DNA from: Micromonospora peucetia
GTDB taxonomy: Bacteria; Actinomycetota; Actinomycetes; Mycobacteriales; Micromonosporaceae
Assembly: GCF_900091625.1 (NCBI RefSeq)
Contig: NZ_FMIC01000002.1
Coordinates: forward strand, 1,798,001-1,862,000
Direction: 5' to 3'
Length of the DNA: 64,000 bases
Translations under genes and position numbers: made by a program
In this document: positions 42,343-48,892 of the stretch, piece after piece
How the letters are laid out: the number at the start of each line of letters is the position of its first letter
Numbering within the stretch: position 1 is the stretch's first letter
The notes under the pieces: model-generated
Databases searched by the model: none
The model's input: the letters and a program-made list of their open reading frames with translations, nothing else
Told to the model about the DNA's origin: nothing

Positions 42343-43282
42343 GGCGCTGAGCGCGGGAGCCGTCGCCCGGCGGCTGGGCGTCGCCGTGACCACCCTGCGC
42401 ACCTGGCACCAGCGCTACGGTCTCGGGCCCAGCGAGCACGTCCCCGGGCACCACCGGCGCTACACGCCGGCCGACCTCGCGCGCCTGGAGATCATGCGGC
42501 GACTCACCGCCCAGGGGGTCACCCCGGCGGAGGCGGCCCGCTGGGCCGGCAGGACGCTGGACGCCGTTCCCACCGACACCGGCGTACGCCCACGGGTGAG
42601 CACCGCCGACGGCCGTGACGGCGGCGGGTCGACCATTCCGGTCGGCCGGGCCGGACCGGCGGCCCGGGGGCTGGCCCGCGCCGCCATGCGACTGGACCCG
42701 GTGGCGATCGGCGAGACGATCGCCAGGGCCGTCCAAGCGAACGGCGTGGTCGCCACCTGGGACGGGTTGCTGCGCCCGGTGCTCTTCGGCATCGGGGAGC
42801 GGCACGCCGCCACCGGCGCCCTGGTCGAGGTCGAACACCTGATGTCGCGCTGCGTCTCGGAGGCGTTCGCGGTGGCCGTCCGGACCGGCATGCCCGCCGG
42901 TCCGCCGCGCATCCTGCTCACCTGCGCCGACGAGGAGCAGCACACCCTGCCGTTGGAGGCGCTCGCCGCCGCGCTCGCCGAGGCCGGGGTCGGCTGCCGG
43001 ATGCTCGGCGCCCGGGTGCCGCTGCCCGCGCTGCTCGATGCCGTCAACCGCACCGGGCCGGCCGCTGTGGTGATCTGGTCGCACACCCGGGTCACCGCCG
43101 ATGCCGCCCAGCTCAACGCCCTGCTCGCCGCGCCCCACCGGCCGCTGCTGGTGCTCGCCGCCGGGCCTGGCTGGCTGGCGGACTCGCTGCCCGCCGGGGT
43201 GGTGCGGCCGGTCGATCTCACAGAGGCGGTCTCGCTGGCGCTGGCCGTACGCGACTCGCTGGACCAGGTCACGCCGGACTGA
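42332..43282 (+). CDS. MerR-type regulator with cobalamin-binding domain (CarH/LitR-like)
   Basis: 316 residues. MerR HTH at 8-60 (AGAVARRLGVAVTTLRTWHQRYGL) then an Arg/Gly linker, a four-helix bundle (about 115-185) and a B12-binding Rossmann domain (190-316). His204 (EEQHTLP) is 35 residues after His169, as His177 follows His142 in T. thermophilus CarH. In the CarH motif W-x9-EH the Trp is His158 here: the segment reads H-x9-EH (E168, H169). These regulators hold adenosylcobalamin in the dark, repress carotenoid genes and release DNA in light. It overlaps idi by 11 bp. Confidence 0.88.
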   Translation: MADEALSAGAVARRLGVAVTTLRTWHQRYGLGPSEHVPGHHRRYTPADLARLEIMRRLTAQGVTPAEAARWAGRTLDAVPTDTGVRPRVSTADGRDGGGSTIPVGRAGPAARGLARAAMRLDPVAIGETIARAVQANGVVATWDGLLRPVLFGIGERHAATGALVEVEHLMSRCVSEAFAVAVRTGMPAGPPRILLTCADEEQHTLPLEALAAALAEAGVGCRMLGARVPLPALLDAVNRTGPAAVVIWSHTRVTADAAQLNALLAAPHRPLLVLAAGPGWLADSLPAGVVRPVDLTEAVSLALAVRDSLDQVTPD

Positions 43283-43357
43283 CCGGGAGTGTCGGGGCGA
43301 ATCGCCGTCCACTAGCGTCGGGAGGTCCGCCGACCCCGACCCCTCCGGGAGCGAACG

Positions 43358-44155
43358 ATGCGCCCACGCGCCGTGCTGGCCTCCGGTCTGGCCCTGCTCA
43401 TCCTCCTCGGCGGCTGCGGCGACGGCTCCACGGCCGACCGGTCGGCCGCCGGCCCCAGCCCCGTCGCCTCAGCCCCGCTGCCGACCGAACCAGCCCCGTC
43501 GGTCAGCCCGCAACCGACCCGGAGCACCCCGCCCCGGCGCCTGGTCCGCCCGCTGCCGGCCAAACTGCCGGCGGGGCTGCGCCGCACGACCGGCGTACGG
43601 ACGGTGGCGTTGACCTTCGACGACGGGCCCGACCCGGCCTGGACGCCGAAGATTCTCGACCGCCTCCGGGCGGCCCGGGTCACCGCCACGTTCTGCGTGG
43701 TGGGCACCCAGGCCCGACGTCACCCCGACCTGGTCCGACGGATCGTGCGGGAGGGGCACCAGCTCTGCAACCACAGTTGGCAGCACGACCTGGACCTCGC
43801 CCGACGGCCGGTCGCCGAGATCCGGCGGGACCTCGTCCGCACCAACGCGGCGATCCGGGCGGCGGTGCCGGACGCCAAGGTGCCGTTCTACCGGCAACCG
43901 GGCGGCCGGTGGACGCGCGAGGTGGTGACGGTCGCCAAGCAGCTCGGCATGCGGTCGTTGCACTGGGACGTCGACCCGCAGGACTGGGGCAAGCCGACCG
44001 CCGCGACGATCATCAAGCGGGTCCGCGCCGCAGCCCGGCCCGGCTCGGTCGTGCTGCTGCACGACGGGGGCGGCAATCGGGCGGCCACGCTGGCCGCCTG
44101 CTCGCACCTGATCACCGATCTGAAGCGCCGCTACGGCATCGCCCCACTCCGCTAG
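43358..44155 (+). CDS. Polysaccharide deacetylase (NodB domain), lipoprotein
   Basis: 265 residues. The signal peptide ends at the lipobox LLGGC. NodB motifs: TFDDGPDPAW (catalytic Asp pair), HSWQHDLDL (metal His), RQPGGRW, HWDVDPQDW and VVLLHDGGG. It removes N-acetyl groups from peptidoglycan or a similar glycan outside the membrane. Follows the B12 regulator by 75 bp with no clear promoter; could be co-transcribed. Confidence 0.92.
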   Translation: MRPRAVLASGLALLILLGGCGDGSTADRSAAGPSPVASAPLPTEPAPSVSPQPTRSTPPRRLVRPLPAKLPAGLRRTTGVRTVALTFDDGPDPAWTPKILDRLRAARVTATFCVVGTQARRHPDLVRRIVREGHQLCNHSWQHDLDLARRPVAEIRRDLVRTNAAIRAAVPDAKVPFYRQPGGRWTREVVTVAKQLGMRSLHWDVDPQDWGKPTAATIIKRVRAAARPGSVVLLHDGGGNRAATLAACSHLITDLKRRYGIAPLR

Positions 44156-44308
44156 CCCCCTCTGACCTGCGGGTTTACGGGTCGCTGCGGCCATGGCCAT
44201 ACCGGTTTGGTCGCGGGGCCGACCATCACGTAAGCTATCCAAGCCTCCGGCGGGGCCGGATGGGAGCAAGTCCGCTTGAAGTTGCGAGTGTGCAATGATG
44301 GCGGGGCC

Positions 44309-44381
44309 GCCCTCATCGTCTAGCGGCCCAGGACGCCGCCCTTTCAAGGCGGTAGCACGGGTTCGAATCCCGTTGGGGGCA
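44309..44381 (+). tRNA. tRNA-Glu (UUC)
   Basis: The cloverleaf folds with acceptor GCCCTCA/TGGGGGC (one G-U pair), D-arm GTC..., anticodon loop CTTTCAA with anticodon TTC (44343-44345) and GGTTCGAATCC T-arm. No CCA is encoded. Confidence 0.93.
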
Positions 44382-44414
44382 CGGTCCGGCTTCGGCCGGA
44401 GGCAACAAAAGCTA

Positions 44415-44488
44415 GGTCCTGTGGAGCAGTTGGAGTGCTCGCCGCCCTGTCAAGGCGGAGGTCGCGGGTTCAAGTCCCGTCAGGACCG
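44415..44488 (+). tRNA. tRNA-Asp (GUC)
   Basis: Acceptor GGTCCTG/CAGGACC, anticodon loop CTGTCAA (anticodon GTC), GGTTCAAGTCC T-arm. Lies 33 nt after tRNA-Glu. Confidence 0.93.
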
Positions 44489-44497
44489 CCAGCGCTG

Positions 44498-44519
44498 ACG
44501 CCGCGCCTTTGCGCGGCGT
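44498..44519 (+). terminator. Hairpin downstream of tRNA-Asp
   Basis: ACGCCGCGC and GCGCGGCGT form a perfect 9-bp stem with a 4-nt loop, followed by TTCTGCG. Confidence 0.75.
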
Positions 44520-44589
44520 TCTGCGTATCGGAGCATGTGACCCTCCCGGCGGAGCACCCGCCGTGCGGGTAACATGAGCCGAGCAACAC

Positions 44590-44663
44590 GGCCAGGTAGC
44601 TCAGTTGGTACGAGCGTCCGACTGAAAATCGGAAGGTCGGCGGTTCGACCCCGCCCCTGGCCA
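44590..44663 (+). tRNA. tRNA-Phe (GAA)
   Basis: Acceptor GGCCAGG/CCTGGCC, anticodon loop CTGAAAA (anticodon GAA), GGTTCGACC T-arm; CCA not encoded. Separated from tRNA-Asp by a terminator-like hairpin, so it may have its own promoter. Confidence 0.93.
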
Positions 44664-44685
44664 CATAGCCTTTCGCCGGGCTACT

Positions 44686-44721
44686 GAAACGCCGACCAGC
44701 GGAAACGCCGGTCGGCGTTTC
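44686..44721 (+). terminator. Hairpin downstream of tRNA-Phe
   Basis: GAAACGCCGACC (44686-44697) pairs perfectly with GGTCGGCGTTTC (44710-44721), 12-nt loop, then TGCG. Confidence 0.8.
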
Positions 44722-44727
44722 TGCGTT

Positions 44728-44829
44728 CCGGCCAAGCCTGTCGGCACACACCGGCCAGGTCTGTCTGCACACCGGCCGGGCCTGTCTACACACACCCGGC
44801 CGGGCCTGTCTGCACATGCCGGCCGGGCC
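44728..44829. repeat. Tandem repeat of about 22 bp after the tRNA genes
   Basis: Roughly 4.5 copies of CCGGCCGGGCCTGTCTGCACA(CA) with small changes, one unit after another. No gene is in it. It separates the tRNA-Phe terminator from a minus-strand gene. Confidence 0.85.
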
Positions 44830-44840
44830 GCAGGTGACGA

Positions 44841-45167
44841 CTAGCGCCGGACCAGGACGAACCACGCCATCGCAGCCACGACGAGCAGCAGTGCCACCGC
44901 GAACAGGGCGTCTCCGACCGGGTGGGGCACGGGAACGAGAAACGGCGTCTGCTGCACCAGCTGGCTCGCGCCCAGCAACGCGACGTTGCCGCCGAGGCGG
45001 ACGGGCTGGGACCGCTGACTCTCCGTCAGACGCGCGAAGCGGGACCAAACCCCGGGAACCCGCCGCGACACGGCAACCCGGACGCCCAAAACGAGGAGAG
45101 AGAGGCTGACAACCACGATCAGCAGGCGAAGGGCCACCCACACCGGTTCCGGCTCGTCCAGGCTCAT
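44841..45167 (-). CDS. Small membrane protein, function unknown
   Basis: 108 residues from the ATG at 45167. Two helices (about 8-28 and 83-102) flank a basic central region with RLTESQRSQPVRLGGN. No family recognised. The upstream in-frame extension contains the repeat at 45274-45348 and is not translated in my view. Confidence 0.6.
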   Translation of the reverse strand: MSLDEPEPVWVALRLLIVVVSLSLLVLGVRVAVSRRVPGVWSRFARLTESQRSQPVRLGGNVALLGASQLVQQTPFLVPVPHPVGDALFAVALLLVVAAMAWFVLVRR

Positions 45168-45273
45168 TCGCCCATGCTTCACCCCGCAGTCAAGCCCTCT
45201 CAACGAGCCCGACCCGACCGGCCAGGTCCGCTCGCCGGACCCGACGTCGAGACAGGCCGGCCCGTCAGGAGCC

Positions 45274-45348
45274 CGCCGATCTTGCACCTTGCGCCCCGGC
45301 AAACCCCACAAAAGCCGCTAAGTAGGGGCGGAAAGTGCAAGATCGGCG
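45274..45348. repeat. Palindrome, copy 2 of the GATCTTGCA repeat family
   Basis: CGCCGATCTTGCACCTTGCGCCCC (45274-45297) is mirrored by 45325-45348 with two mismatches. The centre, CGGCAAACCCCACAAAAGCCGC, resembles the centre of copy 1 at 7691-7793. It lies between divergent minus- and convergent genes, away from any stop codon on either side. Confidence 0.8.
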
Positions 45349-45463
45349 GCGTGTTGTGGTGGGGGCGACGATCGACGAGCACGGTGCCACGCTGCGGAAC
45401 GGGCGAGCTGTGAGGACGGACGGCGATGCCGCGGACCGAGGGGGTCGGGATCGCCTTGCGGCG

Positions 45464-46630
45464 TCAGTGCCGCTGTTGTCGGCGCTGGGCCATCCCGTCC
45501 TGGATCGCCCCCCAGACGGTCCGGCCGGCCTGCCGCAGCGTCTCCCCCGCCTGTTCGGCGAGCTGTGCCGCGCTCGGCGCGCCGCCACCTCCACCGGGGG
45601 GGCTCGGGTTGTCGGCCGGGCCCGCCTCGGACGGACCACCCGACGGCTCACGCTGTCCGGCTCCCGTCCCACCGCCCGGTCCGCCGGTGCCACGATCCGC
45701 GCCCACCTCTCCGGGCGTCCCCCCACCGCCCCCGGCTCCGCCGACCCTCTCACCGCCCGGTTGCCGCGCGCTCTGTTCCTCGCGACCCGGCCGTTGCCCG
45801 CCCTGCTCGCCATCATCCGGACGTTGCCCGCCGCGTTCCTCGCGACCCGACCGTTGCCCGCCGCGCTCCTCACCACCCGGCCGTTCCCCGCCCTGCTCGC
45901 CGCCCGACGGCTGCCCACCCTGATCCGGGGCAGCCTGGCCGCGCTCCCGTTCCTCAGGGCCGCCCGGCCCTCGCAGGGGCTGGTCGGCGACCGCACCGAT
46001 CGCACCCACCTGCTGGCCGAGATCGTCGGTGGCACCGCCCGCCCGCTCCACCGTGCCCGCGAGCTGCTCCGCCGGGCCGCCGGCCCGTTCCACCGGACCG
46101 GTGAGCTGCTCACCCAGGTTGGCCACCTGCTGCGTCGCCCGGTTCACGTCGTCCAGCGAGGCCGTCGCCGTACGCGACAACGCCTCGATGACCTGCGGGT
46201 TGCGGTCGATGGTGGTCAGCGCCCGGTCGAGGATCTCCACCAGCTTCTCCAGCCGTACCTTGAGCAGCGCCTCGGCGTGTACCCCGGTGATGTCCAGTTC
46301 GACGCCCTCCAGGTGCACCCGGACCCCGGCGTCGAGTTGGAGCAGGTTGGCCAGCCGGGTCCGCAGGGAGAGGTCGGCGTCCAGCCCGTTCACGGCGAGC
46401 CGGATCGAGTCGACCGACACCTTCGGTATGTCCAGCAGGACGTCCGGCTCGGCCTCGCCACCCCGACCGGCACGCTCCGCCGTCCCACCCCGACCGGAAC
46501 GCTCCGCCGTCCCACCCCGACCGGCGTGCTCCGCCGTTGCGTCCCGGCGGGCAGGCTCGGCCTCCCCGTCGTACCGGTTCGATCGACCGCCGTCCCGGTC
46601 CGGATCCCGCTGTTGCGCGTTCTCGCTCAT
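45464..46630 (-). CDS. Low-complexity hypothetical protein with a helical core
   Basis: 388 residues. An N-terminal Arg/Gly/Ala repeat (AERSGRGGTAERAGRGG, about 30-62) precedes a well-behaved central region (about 66-190) with VLLDIPKVSVDSIRLAVNGLDADLSLRTRLANLLQLDAGV and long helices ALLKVRLEKLVEILDRALTTIDRN, then a 150-residue Gly/Gln/Arg/Glu-rich tail and a short C-terminal helix AAQLAEQAGETLRQAGRTVW. No enzyme motif, signal peptide or membrane helix. I do not recognise the family. The central part may assemble as helical bundles. Confidence 0.7.
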   Translation of the reverse strand: MSENAQQRDPDRDGGRSNRYDGEAEPARRDATAEHAGRGGTAERSGRGGTAERAGRGGEAEPDVLLDIPKVSVDSIRLAVNGLDADLSLRTRLANLLQLDAGVRVHLEGVELDITGVHAEALLKVRLEKLVEILDRALTTIDRNPQVIEALSRTATASLDDVNRATQQVANLGEQLTGPVERAGGPAEQLAGTVERAGGATDDLGQQVGAIGAVADQPLRGPGGPEERERGQAAPDQGGQPSGGEQGGERPGGEERGGQRSGREERGGQRPDDGEQGGQRPGREEQSARQPGGERVGGAGGGGGTPGEVGADRGTGGPGGGTGAGQREPSGGPSEAGPADNPSPPGGGGGAPSAAQLAEQAGETLRQAGRTVWGAIQDGMAQRRQQRH

Positions 46631-46858
46631 ACTCCCCACTCCGCATTCTCCGGCCGGGCCGACCGGGACCGTCCGGCGCGGGTACCCGCTTTCCGACCGA
46701 ACATCCCGCCCGGGGGTGGTGGCGGCAGCCGCCGAGGGCGGTGACCCGACCCAGGCGCTCCGCACGACCACGGGTCGGCGTCGCCGGCGAGGGCTCTGCG
46801 GTCCGGCGTACGGAAGGAGGATGTGGCGTTTCCTTTCATTCGGCCGGGACGGTGCCCT

Positions 46859-46906
46859 GATACCGGCCAGTACACAGAGCTGCGCACCCGGGCATCAGCC
46901 GGTATC
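46859..46906. promoter_or_regulatory. Inverted repeat upstream of the AHSA1 gene
   Basis: GATACCGGC (46859-46867) and GCCGGTATC (46898-46906) are perfectly complementary with a 30-nt gap, a possible operator or structured leader just before the duplicated start region. Confidence 0.5.
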
Positions 46907-46916
46907 GTCCGGGCCT

Positions 46917-46954
46917 ATGGGACGGGAGATGGCTGATGGGACGGGAGATGGCTG
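46917..46954 (+). repeat. 19-bp tandem duplication across a start codon
   Basis: ATGGGACGGGAGATGGCTG occurs twice back to back (46917-46935, 46936-46954). The first copy opens a 12-codon frame (MGREMADGTGDG) that ends at a TGA within two bases of the second copy's end, while the second copy carries the real start at 46936 and supplies GGGAG as its ribosome site. Confidence 0.9.
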
Positions 46955-47454
46955 ACCCGGCCGGCATCCGGCAGGAGTCCGAACAGTTCGCACTGCGCAG
47001 CGCCCTCCTGGTCCCCGCCCCCACGGAGCGGGCGTTCGAGGTGTTCACCGGCGCCCTGGCGCAGTGGTGGGTGGTGGAATACACCTGGTCCGGGCCGGAG
47101 CAGCTCGCCGACCTGGGCATGGAGCCGCGCCCCGGCGGCATGCTCTACGAGATCGGCCCACACGGCTTCCGTTGCGACTGGGGCCGGGTGCTGACCTGGG
47201 ACCCGCCCGAGCGGCTGGTCTTCACCTGGCAGATCGGGGCCGACCGGGCGCCGGTGCCTGATCCGGCGAAGGCGAGCGAGGTGGAGGTGCTCTTCCACCC
47301 GGAAGGGCCGGAGCGGACCCGGATGGAGGTCGAGCACCGGCACTTCGACCGGCACGGCGAGGCCGCGGAGGGCTACCGGCAGGCGCTGACCGCCGGCTGG
47401 CACGAACTGCTCACCCGCTACGCCGCCAGGGTGGCCGACCGCGACGCCGGCTGA
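46936..47454 (+). CDS. AHSA1/SRPBCC-family protein
   Basis: 172 residues of the START/Bet v1-like fold: VPAPTERAFEVFTGALAQWW near the N-terminus, CDWGRVLTWDPPERLVFTW in the middle and AAEGYRQALTAGWHELLTRYAAR at the C-terminus. Such proteins bind hydrophobic ligands or act as Hsp90 co-chaperone relatives; the ligand cannot be told. Start 46936 is favoured by GGGAG at 46924-46928; an internal ATG at 46948 is also possible. Confidence 0.9.
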   Translation: MGREMADPAGIRQESEQFALRSALLVPAPTERAFEVFTGALAQWWVVEYTWSGPEQLADLGMEPRPGGMLYEIGPHGFRCDWGRVLTWDPPERLVFTWQIGADRAPVPDPAKASEVEVLFHPEGPERTRMEVEHRHFDRHGEAAEGYRQALTAGWHELLTRYAARVADRDAG

Positions 47455-47473
47455 TCGCCCCCACCGGGCCCTG

Positions 47474-47585
47474 GCACGCCGCCCACCGCCCGCCGGCACG
47501 ACGCCCTCATCGGCCCCGGCACGACGGCCCACCGGCCGCCGGCCACCAGCACGACGGCACACGGCCCGCCGGCACGACAGCCGCC
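47474..47585. repeat. Degenerate GGCACGACG repeat between convergent genes
   Basis: Four to five copies of a (CCG)GGCACGACG(G)CCCACCGGCC-like unit at intervals of roughly 20-30 bp in the gap between the AHSA1 gene and the DUF2786 gene. No coding capacity on either strand. Confidence 0.65.
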
Positions 47586-47598
47586 GATGGCCGGCTTG

Positions 47599-48306
47599 TC
47601 AGCCGGCGATGCCGGGACGGGCGCCCGGCGTGGTGGTGACACCCCGGCCGCCGAGCTCGGCGCGGCGGCCGGCCTCGGCACCTCGGCCGAACCCGCCGCC
47701 GGCCAGCCGACGCGGCGCGGCGGTACGCAGCCGTGGGTACACCTCGGCGACGCGGTGCCGGACCCGGTCCGAACGGTCGGCCAGGACCAGCGCCATCGAG
47801 GGTGCTCCCGCCTCGGCGACCGCCCCGGCCTCCGCCGCACGCAGTCGCACGCCGACCACCTGGGCGAAGCCCGCCAACCAGGAGCGCCGGAAGGCGGCGA
47901 CATGCGCGCCGGCCGGCACCTCGACGCCGGCCAGCCCGTGCGCGGCCTGCACCAGCAGTGACGTGAAGAGCAGCTCGACCCGTTCCAGGTCGCTGGCGAA
48001 GCCGAACAGGTGCATGGCGAAGCCGGCGCCCTCCTGGCGGCGGACGCAGCGGCACCGCAGCGGATCGGCGACCGCGGCCAGCAGGCCGGCCTTGTCCCGG
48101 GCGTACGGGGCGACGACGTCGACCACGCGGTCGCCCACCGGGTCCGTGGCCGGGTCCCGGGCGGCAAGCAGCGCCCGGTCCACGCCGTAGCGGGCGATCA
48201 ACTCCGTCGCCTTGGCGGTGAACGCGGCCGACTCGGCGGGGGTGCAGGCCGGGTCCTCGGCCTGGGCCAGCAGCTTGCGTACCTTGCTGAGCATGGCGTC
48301 GGACAT
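47599..48306 (-). CDS. DUF2786 domain protein
   Basis: 235 residues. The N-terminus MLSKVRKLLAQAEDPACTPAESAAFTAKATELIARYGVD matches the DUF2786 helical signature. The C-terminal 30 residues are Gly/Arg-rich and poorly ordered. No catalytic motif is known for this family, so no function is given. Convergent with the AHSA1 gene across a repeat-rich gap. Confidence 0.82.
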   Translation of the reverse strand: MSDAMLSKVRKLLAQAEDPACTPAESAAFTAKATELIARYGVDRALLAARDPATDPVGDRVVDVVAPYARDKAGLLAAVADPLRCRCVRRQEGAGFAMHLFGFASDLERVELLFTSLLVQAAHGLAGVEVPAGAHVAAFRRSWLAGFAQVVGVRLRAAEAGAVAEAGAPSMALVLADRSDRVRHRVAEVYPRLRTAAPRRLAGGGFGRGAEAGRRAELGGRGVTTTPGARPGIAG

Positions 48307-48347
48307 GCCACTCAGCCTGTCACGCCCGGCTGGCCTCGCCGGAGCGG

Positions 48348-48737
48348 TCAGGCGGCCCGGCTACGCAGTGTCGCCACGGTCGAGCCGGCGAGGGTGAGCA
48401 GGCACTCCGGCAGCAGCCCGTCGGCCGCCGCCGCCCCGAACAGCGCCTCGCCGGTGTCGTCGTCGGCGTTGGCGTACGCGCTGACGAAGCGCGCCACCCA
48501 GCGGGTGTCGTAGCCCGCCTCGTCGATGCCGGGAAAGTCCAGGGCGCAGGTGCCCGGCGGGACCGGATCGCCGACCATCGTCGCGGCGAGGCACCAGGCC
48601 ACCCCGTACGCGCCGGCCAGGCCGGACCGGTCGACGACCTCGTCGAACGCCACCGTCACCGCGTCGCCGTCCCCGGCCAGCGCCGAACGGAGCACGGCGG
48701 TCGCGTCGTCGAACGTCTGCTGTGGTGAGTCCGTCAC
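48348..48737 (-). CDS. Hypothetical protein, possibly leaderless
   Basis: 129 residues from a GTG at 48737. The -10 candidate TACCGT lies seven bases upstream, suggesting a leaderless message; the longer in-frame ATG at 48785 has no ribosome site. The sequence (LPECLLTLAGSTVATLRSR at the C-terminus, a central VVDRSGLAGAYGVAWCLAATMVG) is protein-like but fits no family I know. No membrane helix or signal peptide. Confidence 0.6.
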   Translation of the reverse strand: MTDSPQQTFDDATAVLRSALAGDGDAVTVAFDEVVDRSGLAGAYGVAWCLAATMVGDPVPPGTCALDFPGIDEAGYDTRWVARFVSAYANADDDTGEALFGAAAADGLLPECLLTLAGSTVATLRSRAA

Positions 48738-48892
48738 CCACAGCACGGTAGAGGGGAGGGTCAAGCCACCCGCCGGCGGTGACATTGCGTAGTCAGGGCG
48801 GACGACCTGCGGATTGAGCCGCCTCCGTGGTCCCACCGCACGTCTCGGCACGCTAATGTGCGCAGCGGACCTTCGCCGGAGGAAGGACGACC

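Noticed and set aside
41722..43282. A complete carotenoid pathway to a cyclic or glycosylated product
   Set aside because: Only crtB, crtE, crtI and idi are present; no cyclase, ketolase or glycosyltransferase gene is visible in the window.
44309..44663. Attachment site or integrated element at the tRNA genes
   Set aside because: No integrase, no duplicated tRNA 3' end and no phage-like genes nearby.
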